A DNA stretch of 64,000 nt from Alphaproteobacteria bacterium (GTDB lineage Bacteria > Pseudomonadota > Alphaproteobacteria > TMED109). Position 1 is the first letter of the stretch. Every line of letters starts with the position of its first letter. The notes beneath the pieces were generated by a model that had not been told where the DNA came from, made no database searches, and worked only from the letters and a program-made list of their open reading frames with translations. Positions 1-8,841 of this stretch are shown here, in pieces. A program made the position numbers and the translations under genes. The DNA lies in NCBI GenBank assembly GCA_022824395.1, contig JAJDZX010000008.1, positions 48,998-112,997 on the forward strand, in the 5' to 3' direction.

Positions 1-791
1 GGCCGCGGGTCGTGCCCGAGATCACCCAGAAGCCGCCGCTGGCGCGGCGTGCAGGAATCCATCACCCCGGTCATGGTCGGGAAGTCGTACGTCTTGAGGA
101 ACATCTGCGCGTAGTTGTAGAGCAGCGTCTTCCGGCCCTTGCCGGCGTGATTGGGGGCCGGGCCGTGCCACAGCGCGTGGCTGAACAGGTAGCAGTCGCC
201 CGCCCGGCCGCCGAGCTGCACGGCTCCCGGCGTGTGCGGGGTCGGCGCGGCGTCGCAGTCAAACGGGATCTGGCGAAGATGGCTGCCCGGGAACACCGTG
301 AAGTTGCCGCAATCGGTGCCTTCGACGTCGGTGAGGAGGTACAGGGCCTTCATCGCCAGCGGCCGGCTGGTCTCGGTCACGCGGATTCTCCGGAGCGCCT
401 CGCCTCCGTCGGTGTGCGTGAAGCCGGGAAATTCCGTCGTCGGGGCCCGGACGATGGCCTGCGTCATGCTGATGACGATGTAAGGCCCCATCAGCTCCAG
501 GATCCGATCGAACACGTTGGGCCGGTCCATCAGGTCCAGGAAGGGTTGCGCGTACCCCATGATGTCCCGTCGGTCCATGAAGGAGTTGGGGTCGTCTGCG
601 GTCGGGTTGCGCTCCACCCAGGCGTAATGGCCGCGCGGCACGTCCGGCGTGGGCTCCCATCCCGGCTCGTGCCGGATCGAGTCGATCAGGCCGCCGTACA
701 GCGCGACTTCCTCCGGATCCAGCGCTCCCTGCAAGTGGATGTAGCCGTCCACCGCCCATTGGCGGCGCTGCTCAGCGCTCAAGGTCGCCAT
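1..791 (-). CDS. Phytanoyl-CoA dioxygenase (PhyH) family protein, 3' end beyond window
   Basis: An open frame runs from an ATG at 791 down to the window edge without a stop, so at least 263 codons are present and the C-terminus is missing. The protein starts MATLSAEQRRQWAVDGY, a usual PhyH opening, and shows an iron-binding HTDGG motif (H-x-D) about two thirds in, then GNFTVFPGSH, and a distal HALWHGPAP that supplies the second histidine. These are the marks of Fe(II)/2-oxoglutarate dioxygenases of the PhyH family. AAGGAGG lies 8 bases before the ATG, which fixes the start. The substrate cannot be read from the sequence; relatives act on acyl-CoAs or small metabolites. A second, distinct PhyH gene is at 29420. 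Confidence 0.85.
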   Translation of the reverse strand, partial: MATLSAEQRRQWAVDGYIHLQGALDPEEVALYGGLIDSIRHEPGWEPTPDVPRGHYAWVERNPTADDPNSFMDRRDIMGYAQPFLDLMDRPNVFDRILELMGPYIVISMTQAIVRAPTTEFPGFTHTDGGEALRRIRVTETSRPLAMKALYLLTDVEGTDCGNFTVFPGSHLRQIPFDCDAAPTPHTPGAVQLGGRAGDCYLFSHALWHGPAPNHAGKGRKTLLYNYAQMFLKTYDFPTMTGVMDSCTPRQRRLLGDLGHDPR

Positions 792-902
792 GAGAGGATC
801 CTCCTTCGGTTCCGCGCCCCGGGCGCGGTGCGTGGATTATTCCATCCCGCGGCCGGCAATGCATGTGCGCCCGGCACTGGCGGGCACAAACCCGCGCTCG
901 CA

Positions 903-1448
903 TCAGTCGGATTCGAGCTCTGTGTCCCAGTACAGGTAGTCGCGCCAGCTCTCGTGCAGGTAGTTCGGCGGGAAGCCCGGCGCGCGCGCATGCAGTTCGC
1001 GCTCGGTCGGAGCCCGCGGGCTCCGGATGAGCCGCATGCCGATCTCGTGGATCAGATGATTGCCCTTCACGAAGTTGCAGGGCGCGCAGGCGGCGACCAC
1101 GTTGTCCCACGAGGTGCGCCCGCCCCTCGAGCGCGGCAGCACGTGGTCGAACGTCAGGTCCGACACCGGCTCGCGGGCACCGCAGTACTGGCACGTGAAG
1201 CGGTCGCGCAGAAACAGGTTGAACCGCGTGAACGCGGGCGTCCGGTCCCCGTTTATGTACCGCTTCAACGCGACTACGCTGGGCAGCCGCATCGAGAACG
1301 TGGCCGACCGGACGACCTGATCGTACTCGGCCACGATGCTGACGCGCTCCAGGAACACGGCCCGCACCGTGTCCTGCCAGGGCAGCAACGACAGCGGAAA
1401 GTACCGCAGTGGCCGGTAGTCGGCGTTCAACACCAGCGCCGGGTTCAT
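903..1448 (-). CDS. HNH endonuclease family protein
   Basis: This 181-residue protein starts MNPALVLNADYRPLRYFPL, the conserved opening of a widespread HNH nuclease family in Alphaproteobacteria. I therefore chose the ATG at 1448 although the frame stays open further upstream; the ribosome site there is weak. In the middle, FTCQYCG gives the first zinc-type Cys pair, TFDHVLPRSRGG holds the HNH catalytic His, and WDNVVAACAPCNFVKGN completes the fold with the second Cys pair and the Asn. It ends NYLHESWRDYLYWDTELE, also typical. It is a putative DNA-cleaving enzyme of unknown physiological target. It stands alone, convergent with nothing and divergent from the CoA-transferase gene to its right. 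Confidence 0.88.
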   Translation of the reverse strand: MNPALVLNADYRPLRYFPLSLLPWQDTVRAVFLERVSIVAEYDQVVRSATFSMRLPSVVALKRYINGDRTPAFTRFNLFLRDRFTCQYCGAREPVSDLTFDHVLPRSRGGRTSWDNVVAACAPCNFVKGNHLIHEIGMRLIRSPRAPTERELHARAPGFPPNYLHESWRDYLYWDTELESD

Positions 1449-1578
1449 GTGAAGCTCGAGCGCCACTGCGAGGTTCCCGATCCGGTGCCGGCGATCACCG
1501 CCGACGAGTGTATAGAAGAGTGTCCGCAATTGGGACACCATGCAAACGGGCCCGACGGGGCGCCGCAGGGAGGTATCT

Positions 1579-2802
1579 GTGCCGGAAACGCTTGAAGGCA
1601 TACGCGTTCTCGACCTCAGTCGAGTGCTCGCCGGCCCCTGGTGCGCCCAGTGCCTGGGCGACCTCGGCGCCGAGGTCATCAAGGTCGAACGGCCGGGGTC
1701 CGGTGACGACACGCGGCACTGGGGGCCACCGTTCCTGCAGGAGGAGTCGGGGAGCGGGCCCGGCGAGAGCGCCTATTTCCTGTCGGCGAACCGCGGCAAG
1801 CGGTCCGTCACCGTCAACCTCGCCGATCCCGACGGGCAGCAGATCGTCCGGGAACTGGCCGCCCGGTCCGACGTCCTGATCGAGAACTACCGCGTCGGCG
1901 GACTGGCCAGGTACGGCCTCGACTACGACTCGCTGCACGGGTTCAATCCGCGCCTGGTCTACTGCTCGATCACCGGCTTCGGGCAGACGGGGCCGGCGCG
2001 TACGCGGCCCGGGTATGACTTCATGATCCAGGCCGAGGGCGGGATCATGAGCCTCACGGGGGAGGCTGACGATCGTCCCGGGGGCGGCCCCACCAAGGCC
2101 GGGATCGCGGTGAGCGACCTGTTCGCCGGCATGTACGCGGTGCAGGCCGTGCTGGCCGCGCTCCTGGAGCGCGAACGCAGCGGACAAGGGCAGTACATCG
2201 ACCTGGCCCTGCTGGACTCCACGGTCGCCACCCTTTCGATGATGGCGGTGTCGAGCCTGATCACCGGCGCCTCGCCTCCACGCGTCGGCAACGCGCACCC
2301 GCACGTGGTGCCGTACCGGCTCTACCCAACCACCGATCGCCCCATGGTGGTGGCCGTCGGCAACAATGCCCAGTTCGCCCGCCTGGCTGCCGCGATCGGA
2401 CTCCCGGACCTTGCCTCGGACCCCCGCTTCGCCACCAACCGCGATCGACTGGAACATCGCGACGCTCTCGATCGCCTGATCGAGGGCCAGATGCGCACGC
2501 GCCCGTTCAGCCACTGGCAAACGGCGCTGCAGGCCGCGAAGATTCCGTTCGCGCCGGTGAACTCGGTGCTGGACGCTCTCGATCTCGAGCAGATACGGGC
2601 GCGCGGGATGCGGATCGACCTTCCGCACGTGAACGGCGGCACCGTGCCCGGTCCCGGAAACCCCATCCGGCTGTCACGGACGCCTGTCCGTTACCGGAAC
2701 GCCGGGCCCGTGCTGGGCGGCGACACCGATTCCGTTCTTCGTGACATGCTGGGAAAGACGCCCGAGGAGGTCGAGCGCCTGCGCGCCGCCGGCAGCATCT
2801 AG
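1579..2802 (+). CDS. CaiB/BaiF family (family III) CoA-transferase
   Basis: The 407-residue product matches family III CoA-transferases, which move CoA between carboxylic acids. The N-terminus (LEGIRVLDLSRVLAGPWCAQ, then LGAEVIKVERPG) is the family signature, and the catalytic aspartate is expected in GIAVSDLFAGMYA at about residue 182. The large C-terminal part (NAHPHVVPYRLY and the final PVRYRNAGPVLGGDTDSVL) is also typical and full length. I chose the GTG at 1579 because AGGGAGG lies 5 bases upstream and the family homology begins right after it; an upstream ATG at 1540 would add an unconserved tail. The acid substrate is unknown; formyl-CoA, carnitine and other branches share this fold. 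Confidence 0.9.
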   Translation: MPETLEGIRVLDLSRVLAGPWCAQCLGDLGAEVIKVERPGSGDDTRHWGPPFLQEESGSGPGESAYFLSANRGKRSVTVNLADPDGQQIVRELAARSDVLIENYRVGGLARYGLDYDSLHGFNPRLVYCSITGFGQTGPARTRPGYDFMIQAEGGIMSLTGEADDRPGGGPTKAGIAVSDLFAGMYAVQAVLAALLERERSGQGQYIDLALLDSTVATLSMMAVSSLITGASPPRVGNAHPHVVPYRLYPTTDRPMVVAVGNNAQFARLAAAIGLPDLASDPRFATNRDRLEHRDALDRLIEGQMRTRPFSHWQTALQAAKIPFAPVNSVLDALDLEQIRARGMRIDLPHVNGGTVPGPGNPIRLSRTPVRYRNAGPVLGGDTDSVLRDMLGKTPEEVERLRAAGSI

Positions 2803-2996
2803 CCGCCGCCCGGGGGCACCGGCGCAAATGGCCGTGCCCGACTGCCCGCCCCCACCGGCCGTCGACGCTGCCGCTGGAGCCGCCGTCGATCCCTCATTAC
2901 CATTGCGATCGGATCACGGAATGGCGGCCGGTCAGCATCACGGTCAGCCCGTCTGCTTCCGTGGAGACCAACCATCCGTTTCCCCGGCGAGGTCAA

Positions 2997-3662
2997 GTGT
3001 CCGCGTCCTCCTCCACCCTCCATCGGTTTCGTTGCGCCCTTCCGGTCATGGGGCTGCTCGTGATCATGGCCACCGCCGGTCAGCCGGTGCAGGCCGCCGG
3101 CGAAGACGACACGAGATTCAAGCAGATTCGTCCGCAGTTCATCGCGGCGTTGGGCGATCCGGGCGCCAACTCCGGGAGCGGCGCGCAATCGTGGGGCGTG
3201 TGGCGCCTGGACCCGGGCCCGCGGGGCGTGTGGCTGAAGCACTACGAGCGACTGCAGGCCGCAGGCGGGGTCGCACCGGCCCGGTGGCAGTTCGACGAAG
3301 CGGACTGGTGGGTGGAGGAAAACGGCTTGATCATGGAAAAGCCGGAATTCCCGCTCCCTCCCGGCAAGTACGTGGTCACGGGTGGTCGCGAGGTCACGAC
3401 CGTGCTGACCATTCACCCCACGGACCAGGACGGCGACCGGCGGTGGGAACTCCGCGGCGACGCCACGATCCATGACGTGACGCACCTGCGGTGCCGCTCG
3501 GCACGCTACACCCCGGCGACGCCCGACCGCCCCTGTTCACCGGCCAAGGCGCAAATGAGCGAGTTTCCGGTGGCCCCGGGGGGCGTGATGCCGCCGGTCG
3601 AGGGCTGCCACAAGCAGGACTATTCGGTGCTCTTCATCGTCGGTGTGGCCGTGGAAGGCTGA
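2997..3662 (+). CDS. Secreted hypothetical protein
   Basis: About 221 residues from a GTG at 2997, which has GGCGAGGT just upstream; a GTG at 2961 is an alternative start. The N-terminus has a basic stretch, a hydrophobic core (ALPVMGLLVIMATAG) and a VQA-A cleavage site, so the protein is probably exported. The mature part has WGVWRLDPGPRG, a Trp-rich DEADWWVEENGLIMEKPEF segment, and GKYVVTGGREVTTVLTI, which resembles proteins of unknown function found as single copies in related proteobacteria. Cysteines in the C-terminal third (LRCRSARYTP, PDRPCSPA, EGCHKQDY) may form disulfides. No enzymatic motif is recognised. It lies alone between the CoA-transferase and a toxin-antitoxin pair on the other strand. 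Confidence 0.6.
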   Translation: MSASSSTLHRFRCALPVMGLLVIMATAGQPVQAAGEDDTRFKQIRPQFIAALGDPGANSGSGAQSWGVWRLDPGPRGVWLKHYERLQAAGGVAPARWQFDEADWWVEENGLIMEKPEFPLPPGKYVVTGGREVTTVLTIHPTDQDGDRRWELRGDATIHDVTHLRCRSARYTPATPDRPCSPAKAQMSEFPVAPGGVMPPVEGCHKQDYSVLFIVGVAVEG

Positions 3663-3692
3663 CTGGAAGCAGCGCCGGGCCGGCAGCGCAGC

Positions 3693-4196
3693 TCACGCGT
3701 CCAACAGGCCGGCGAGTTCGGACATCCGCAGGACCAGCATCAGCGGCTCGCGCTCCGAGAACGGACGGAAGCCGAAGCGTTTGTAGAAGGCCTTCGCGCG
3801 TTCGTCGATGGCCTGCACGATGACGGCGCGGGCGCCCACCGTGCCGGCGGCGGCGAGCGAGCGCCGTGCCGCGTTGATCAGAAGGTCCGAGCCGAGACGC
3901 CGACCCCGGTAGGCCTCGTCAACCGCGAGCTGTCCCAGAAGGATGACCGGGATCGGGTCGGGCATGTTCCGGCCGACCCGGGACGACACCCGGCGCCGTT
4001 CCACGGAACTGGCGGCGAGGCTGTAGAACCCGGCCACCCGGTCGCCGTCGCAAGCCACGTAGGTGCGCGCGCCGCCCCTGGCCTCGTTCAGCCTTGCCTT
4101 GCCCCGGAGCCAGGCGTCGAGAGTGGGGACGCCCGAAGAGAACTGCGAGATGTCGTGGCGGGAAGCGAGCGGCTCGGGCGGTTCTAGCGGTCCCAC
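3693..4196 (-). CDS. tacT: GNAT-family acetyltransferase toxin (TacT-like)
   Basis: A 167-residue GNAT protein. It starts with GPLEPPEPLASRHDISQFSSG and then PTLDAWLRGKARLNEARG, the N-terminal pattern of TacT-type toxins, which acetylate aminoacyl-tRNA and block translation. The acetyl-CoA site is seen in LGQLAVDEAYRGRRLGSDLL, and a C-terminal KAFYKRFGFRPF supplies the usual catalytic tyrosine. I chose the GTG at 4196, which overlaps the stop of the upstream antitoxin gene by 13 bases and starts at the family boundary; the longer open frame upstream is a shadow of the antitoxin. Its partner at 4184-4441 is a DUF1778 protein, which is the standard pairing. All visible key residues are intact, so it may be active. 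Confidence 0.87.
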   Translation of the reverse strand: MGPLEPPEPLASRHDISQFSSGVPTLDAWLRGKARLNEARGGARTYVACDGDRVAGFYSLAASSVERRRVSSRVGRNMPDPIPVILLGQLAVDEAYRGRRLGSDLLINAARRSLAAAGTVGARAVIVQAIDERAKAFYKRFGFRPFSEREPLMLVLRMSELAGLLDA

Positions 4197-4441
4197 TGAG
4201 GCCGGCGCGCGTAGCGCGCCTTCACTGCGGGGTCGATCTCCACCGGCGCGTCGAGCGCGGCGACGAAGTCGTCCCAGGCCTCGTCGTCGAGGGCGATCAC
4301 GGGGCGCTCGTTCAGGATCTCGATCGCCGCCGCCTCGCTGGACCGGAGCAAGAACTCGGTCCGGCTGACGCCCCGAATCGTTGCCGCACGGTCGATGATC
4401 GCCAAGCGTTCGCTGGAGGTGCGGAAATTCACCTGGGGCAT
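4184..4441 (-). CDS. tacA: DUF1778 antitoxin (TacA-like)
   Basis: An 85-residue protein starting MPQVNFRTSSERLAIIDRAA, followed by RGVSRTEFLLRSSEAAA. This is the DUF1778 ribbon-helix-helix domain that binds the operator, with a C-terminal tail (DDEAWDDFVAALDAPVEIDP) that neutralises the acetyltransferase toxin. The start at 4441 is supported by GGGAGGAG a few bases upstream. It precedes and overlaps the GNAT gene, as in the known TacA/TacT operons, where the antitoxin with the toxin represses the shared promoter. Confidence 0.9.
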   Translation of the reverse strand: MPQVNFRTSSERLAIIDRAATIRGVSRTEFLLRSSEAAAIEILNERPVIALDDEAWDDFVAALDAPVEIDPAVKARYARRPQWDR

Positions 4442-4646
4442 ACCGGTCTCCTCCCTGCAAGCTGCGTCAGCATGGTGGCTGGTTTCAGGATATAGCAATT
4501 GTGTAGATAAGCGGCAAGCTGCACCCGGGCAGCTCCCGTGTCGATGGGCAGGAGGGCACCGGGGCAGGCGGCTCAGCTGCGGCCCTTCAGGTGACTCCGT
4601 GCCAACCGCGCGCACGACGCCGGAAACCGGGCTGTTCAGAGGTCCA

Positions 4647-5027
4647 TTAGAAGGGTATGTCGTCGTCCTGAATATCGTCGGCCGGCGCCGCATGCGTCAT
4701 CGGGTTGCGCTGGGCCGAGTCACCGCTCGAGAAATCGTCCTGCGGCTTCGCCCCGCCCTTGAAGCGGTCGAACCTGCCCTTCGGCGACGGTGCCGCCCGC
4801 GGCCCGTCATCGCGCGGCGGCGAGAACAACAGGCGAAATGCCGGTGCGCGGGGATTGTCGCTGTCGTTCGGAAACACCATCACGAAGGAACCCGCGGGGA
4901 TCGTGATGTCCTCGTCGTCCGAGGTGCGTCCGCCGATGTACTCGCGGCCGTTGGCACTCGTGCGCTCCCAGAGACCGGCAATCTCCTGCAGGCTGTCGTC
5001 GCCCCGGCGATAGCGTTCGTCGCTCAT
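4647..5027 (-). CDS. Small DUF736-like protein with SSB-type acidic tail
   Basis: A 126-residue protein from an ATG at 5027 with GAGGATC upstream. The N-terminal 70 residues (EIAGLWERTSANGREYIGGRT, then a SFVMVFPN strand) resemble small DUF736-type domains of unknown function. The central part is Pro- and charge-rich and looks disordered. The last residues are acidic and end DDIPF, the same kind of tip with which single-strand DNA-binding proteins dock their partner enzymes; the DNA-binding OB fold of SSB itself is not evident. The tip suggests contact with replication or repair proteins, but this is inference. No operon partner is close: the hydrolase gene to the right starts separately. Confidence 0.65.
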   Translation of the reverse strand: MSDERYRRGDDSLQEIAGLWERTSANGREYIGGRTSDDEDITIPAGSFVMVFPNDSDNPRAPAFRLLFSPPRDDGPRAAPSPKGRFDRFKGGAKPQDDFSSGDSAQRNPMTHAAPADDIQDDDIPF

Positions 5028-5090
5028 GGTCTGATCCTCGTTTTCTGCGTCACCACTTTTTACCACACAGCGGCGGGGGCCATCCAAGCC

Positions 5091-5750
5091 TCATCCAAGG
5101 AGCCGGCACCGCAGAAAATCCGCTCCTAGCGCGATCCCCTCATGGTCAATCGAATGGCCCAGTCCCGGTCGGACGTGGTAGCGCACCCGGGCTCCCAGCG
5201 GCGCCAGTTCGGTGACCGCCGCGAACATGCCCGCAACCGGCAACACGTCATCGGCCGCCCCATGCACCAGCAGGACGTCGGCGCCACTGGTGGTTCGCGC
5301 CGACGGCAGCAACGCTCCCGAATACCCGAGGATCCCGGCGAAGCGCCTTGGCAGACCCAGCTCCAGAGCCACCATGGTGCCCTGACTGAAGCCCACCAGC
5401 GCCACGCGTCCCTCCGAGAGGCCGAGCCTTTCCTGTTCAGCCTTGAGGAAGGCCTCCAGGTCGGCAACCGCGCGCGCGGCGGCGGCTGTACGGTCCTGCT
5501 CGGCGCTCGCAAGACTGAACCACTGAAAGCCAGCCGGGTTCTGGTCGCATCGCTCCGGTCCGTGGGGGGAGACGAACTCTGCATCGGGTAGCGCTTTGGC
5601 GAACAGGGGGGCCAGCTGAATCAGGTCGTCACCGCTCGATCCCCAGCCGTGCAGGAACACGACCAGCTGCCGGGCGGCCGCGCGCGACTGCGGTCCTACA
5701 CGCGGCCCCGACAGAGGGCGCGTTCGCGAGCCGCTGACCGAATCATCCAT
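5091..5750 (-). CDS. Alpha/beta hydrolase, carboxylesterase/phospholipase type
   Basis: A 219-residue alpha/beta hydrolase of the small bacterial carboxylesterase family (YpfH/Est-like). The oxyanion region is LVVFLHGWGSSGDD at about residue 30, the nucleophile serine is in VGFSQGTMVALE, the acid is in LVHGAADDVLPV and the histidine is in GLGHSIDHEG, so the triad is complete. Such enzymes hydrolyse short esters or lysophospholipids in the cytoplasm. The length is normal for the family. It ends 63 bases upstream of the DUF736-like gene on the same strand, so the two could share a transcript. Confidence 0.9.
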   Translation of the reverse strand: MDDSVSGSRTRPLSGPRVGPQSRAAARQLVVFLHGWGSSGDDLIQLAPLFAKALPDAEFVSPHGPERCDQNPAGFQWFSLASAEQDRTAAAARAVADLEAFLKAEQERLGLSEGRVALVGFSQGTMVALELGLPRRFAGILGYSGALLPSARTTSGADVLLVHGAADDVLPVAGMFAAVTELAPLGARVRYHVRPGLGHSIDHEGIALGADFLRCRLLG

Positions 5751-6100
5751 TACCTGCTCTCCACCATTCGCCGGGTGGCCAGTGACTACCCGCCCGAAGC
5801 CGTTCAGGCAACGGTCAAATGGCCAGAACCGCTGTCCTGTCGGCGATGGCGACCTGGAAACGGACAGCCATGCAGATCTGCTCGCATTCCCTTGCCATTG
5901 AGATCACTGTTGCAATACCGCACAGTCTGAAACACGAATGTACAAACGCCACGGATGACGGGAGTGGTCCCCTTCTTGCGAGATGATGCCGCCTGCCGGC
6001 ATGACCAACATGTTCGAAGCGCTCTCGGCAGGTACTCGCCCGTCCCACCGCCGTTCAAGTGGCGGCCGGGACCTGGAGTACGGACCCGTCGGAATGCAGC
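5751..6100. other. Intergenic region between divergent genes
   Basis: This 350-base stretch separates the hydrolase (minus strand) from the Xre/MbcA-like gene (plus strand) and should hold their promoters. It is less GC-rich around 5880-5960. I see no convincing gene, repeat or RNA in it. Confidence 0.4.
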
Positions 6101-6451
6101 ATGAGTGAAGCGGCAGCAAGACCGGTCGTGCAGCTCATTGCCCGGCTACAGAAGGATGGCGGCCTGAAGGGAACCGACATCGCGAACCTTACGGGTGTTT
6201 CCAGGGCCACAGTCTCCAGCTGGGGTACCGACCGGAAATCGCCGCATCCGAAGACGCAGTTGATCATCTCCGACCTGGCCTGCGTGGTCATGCGACTGAG
6301 CGCGTACTACAGTCGCGAACAAGTACGCCCATGGCTCTACGCGCGTCATCCCCAGTTGGAAGGCCTGAGAGCCGTCGACCTCATCCAGGATGAGCGAACC
6401 GAAGATGTGATCGCGATTCTCGACCGCCTCGAGGCCGACACATACCTTTGA
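6101..6451 (+). CDS. MbcA/Xre-type antitoxin-like protein, orphan
   Basis: A 116-residue protein. The first half has a helix-turn-helix (LKGTDIANLTGVSRATVSSW), and the C-terminal half (VRPWLYARHPQLEGLRAVDLI, then TEDVIAILDRLEADTYL) matches the toxin-binding domain of MbcA/ParS/Xre-like antitoxins, which normally partner RES-domain NAD-degrading toxins. I chose the ATG at 6101; a GTG at 6059 would add 14 unconserved residues. No RES gene lies on either side: the next gene is an SDR starting 97 bases later. It is therefore an orphan regulator or the relic of a lost pair. Confidence 0.72.
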   Translation: MSEAAARPVVQLIARLQKDGGLKGTDIANLTGVSRATVSSWGTDRKSPHPKTQLIISDLACVVMRLSAYYSREQVRPWLYARHPQLEGLRAVDLIQDERTEDVIAILDRLEADTYL

Positions 6452-6548
6452 GCCTCTCCTCAACCGTCAGTAGCCGACAGGGACAGCGGCGAAAACACGT
6501 CGGCGGCTATCATGCAGAAGCTCGCAGTTCGACGTCGGGGATCCAGCC

Positions 6549-7427
6549 GTGGACGGCAAAGTCGTCATCGTGACCGGCGCCACCGACGGGATCGGGCGGG
6601 CGACCGCGGCGGCCCTTGCCGCCCGCGGTGCGCGCATTGTCGCCGTGGGACGGAACCCGGACAAAGGCGAGGCGGCGGTCGCCGAGTTCCGCGCCAGCAC
6701 CGGCAACGAGGCCGTGAGTTTCCTCCCGGCGGATCTCTCCCGTCAGGGTGACGTCCGCTCGCTGGCCGCGACGATCGCGGAACGGCATGACCGCCTCGAT
6801 GTACTCGTGAACAACGCGGGCGGCCTGTTCGCCACGCGGAAGGTCAGCGCCGACGGGATCGAGATGACCCTCGCCCTCAATCATCTCGCCTATTTCCTGC
6901 TGACCAACCTCCTGCTGGAGCAGCTGCGGGCGACGCCCGGTGCGCGCATCGTGAACGTTGCGTCCGCGGCGCATGCGGGGGAAACGCTGGACTTCGACGA
7001 CCTGCAGCTGACCCGCCGCTACAACGGCTGGACTGCCTACAAGCGCTCGAAACTCTGCAACCTCCTCTTCACCTACGAGCTGGCCCGGAGGCTCGGCGAT
7101 GCCGGCCCGACCGTGAACGCCTGCCATCCCGGGTTCGTGAGCTCGCACCTCGGACAGGGCAGCTCGGACAATTCCGCGCTGTGGCGGAGCGTCGCCACCC
7201 TGGTATTCCGTTTCACCGGCGCCGTGACACCCGAGAAAGGTGCCAGGACCTCGACCCTGCTGGCGACTTCACCGGAACTTGCCGGTGTCACCGGCCAGTA
7301 CTTCGTGCCCGACGCGGCCGGCAAGGACAACCCGAGGGGGCGGCCCGCATCCTCGTCGGCAGTCTCGCGGGACCCGGAAGCCGCCGCGCGCCTGTGGGAC
7401 CTGTCGGCGGCTCTGACATCGCTTTGA
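6549..7427 (+). CDS. Short-chain dehydrogenase/reductase (SDR)
   Basis: A 292-residue classical SDR. The Rossmann motif TGATDGIG is at residues 9-16, VNNAGG is at about 88, the catalytic serine is in NVASAAHAG, and Tyr/Lys are in AYKRSKLCN. The RNP after the first strand (VAVGRNPDKG) suggests NADP(H) preference. It resembles the retinol-dehydrogenase/WW-domain-oxidoreductase-like branch, judged by the NACHPGFVSS segment after the active site. It starts with GTG. A cytochrome P450 follows 175 bases downstream on the same strand, so both may take part in one oxidative pathway, though nothing in the sequence proves that. Confidence 0.88.
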   Translation: MDGKVVIVTGATDGIGRATAAALAARGARIVAVGRNPDKGEAAVAEFRASTGNEAVSFLPADLSRQGDVRSLAATIAERHDRLDVLVNNAGGLFATRKVSADGIEMTLALNHLAYFLLTNLLLEQLRATPGARIVNVASAAHAGETLDFDDLQLTRRYNGWTAYKRSKLCNLLFTYELARRLGDAGPTVNACHPGFVSSHLGQGSSDNSALWRSVATLVFRFTGAVTPEKGARTSTLLATSPELAGVTGQYFVPDAAGKDNPRGRPASSSAVSRDPEAAARLWDLSAALTSL

Positions 7428-7602
7428 GGCCATCCGGGCGACATGCTGCGCAACTGCCCTAATTCACCAGCCCGACACGGCGAACTCGCGAAGCACGATA
7501 GGCTCGACGCGGTCCGCGCCGCGGGGCCCAGGCCCGCGGTACCGGTTGCGCGAGTCCGGCGGTCCGGTCACTGCCGAGTCCCCTGAGGAGCACGAGGTGC
7601 CT

Positions 7603-8841
7603 ATGCCTTCCCTGTCCCGTCTGGCAACCCGGCTCATCACCCCGGCGGCCAAGCAGGTGCTGCTGGCGAGGGAGCGGCTGGAATCCGGCGTCGCGTACGA
7701 TCCCACCTCGCCGTCCACCCGGCACGATCCCTACGGCGTCTACGAACGGCTCCGGCGCAAGGATCCGGTGCACCGGATGCGGCTGATGAAGGCGTGGGTC
7801 CTGACCCGGTATGACGACGTCGACCGCCTCCTCCGGGATCACAAGCACTTCACGTCGGAGGGGCGGAACTACGGCTACACCTCCTACCTGACGATGCTCG
7901 ACTTCGATCCGCCCAAGCACACCCGTCTGCGTAGTCTCGTGTCGAAGGCGTTCACGCCGCGCGCCGTCGAAAAGCTCGAACCCCGGATCCACGCTGTCGT
8001 CCACGAGCTCCTGGACGACGTGGCCGGGCGCGACCGCTTCGACCTCATCGACGCCGTCGCATTTCCACTGCCCGTCATCGTGATCGCCGAGATGCTCGGT
8101 GTTCCGCCGGAAGACCGTGACCGGTTCCGGGGCTGGTCCGACGACATTGCCATGGCGGTCGAGCCGCTGCTCGAGGAAGCCAACATCCAGAAGGTCCGAA
8201 AGGCGACCGGTGCGCTGTTCGAGTATTTCGAGGGACAGATCGAGAAACGCCGGACAGACCCGCAGGATGATCTGCTGAGCGCCCTCATGGCCGCCGAGGA
8301 AAAAGGTGATCGCCTGGACCGCGAGGAGCTCCTCTCCACCCTGATGCTGCTGCTCGTCGCCGGCAACGAGACCACCCGCAACCTGATCGGGAACGGCATG
8401 CTGGCCCTACTTCGCCACCCCGACCAGCTCGAGCGCCTGCGCCAGAACCCGGACATGCTCGACGCGGCCGTCGGCGAGCTGCTCCGCTTCGACCCGCCGG
8501 TCCAGTTTGACGGCCGGATTGCCCGCGAGGACGTGGAGGTGGGCAACAAGACCATCCGCTCCGGCGACCGGGTGATCTCCCTGCTCGGGGCGGCGAACCG
8601 GGACCCCGACGCATTCGCCGAACCTGACCGGCTCGATATCGGCCGGTCCGAGAAAAGCCACATATCCTTCGGACGCGGAATCCATTACTGCCTTGGGGCA
8701 TCGCTCGCGGTGCTGGAGGGCAAGGTCGTGTTCGCGGCCCTGCTGGAACGCTTCCCGACGATCCGCCTGGCGGAGCCGCCGGTACGGCGCAACCAGATGG
8801 TCCTCCGCGGGCTCTCCGAACTGTGGATCGACGTCACGTGA
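7603..8841 (+). CDS. Cytochrome P450
   Basis: A soluble bacterial P450 of 412 residues. The I-helix oxygen-binding motif is in LLLVAGNETTRNL near residue 252, the K-helix ExxR is in GELLRFDPP, and the heme-ligand loop is FGRGIHYCLGA with Cys363. There is no membrane anchor, so it needs separate ferredoxin and reductase partners, which are not nearby. It resembles CYP107/CYP203-type enzymes by its overall layout, but the substrate is unknown. I chose the ATG at 7603, with GAGGTG upstream, over a TTG 57 bases earlier. Confidence 0.93.
   Translation: MPSLSRLATRLITPAAKQVLLARERLESGVAYDPTSPSTRHDPYGVYERLRRKDPVHRMRLMKAWVLTRYDDVDRLLRDHKHFTSEGRNYGYTSYLTMLDFDPPKHTRLRSLVSKAFTPRAVEKLEPRIHAVVHELLDDVAGRDRFDLIDAVAFPLPVIVIAEMLGVPPEDRDRFRGWSDDIAMAVEPLLEEANIQKVRKATGALFEYFEGQIEKRRTDPQDDLLSALMAAEEKGDRLDREELLSTLMLLLVAGNETTRNLIGNGMLALLRHPDQLERLRQNPDMLDAAVGELLRFDPPVQFDGRIAREDVEVGNKTIRSGDRVISLLGAANRDPDAFAEPDRLDIGRSEKSHISFGRGIHYCLGASLAVLEGKVVFAALLERFPTIRLAEPPVRRNQMVLRGLSELWIDVT

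Noticed and set aside
12..1595. 527-codon plus-strand open frame over the PhyH and HNH genes
   Set aside because: Basic, Arg/His-rich reading with no motif; it is antisense to two genes with clear family signatures.
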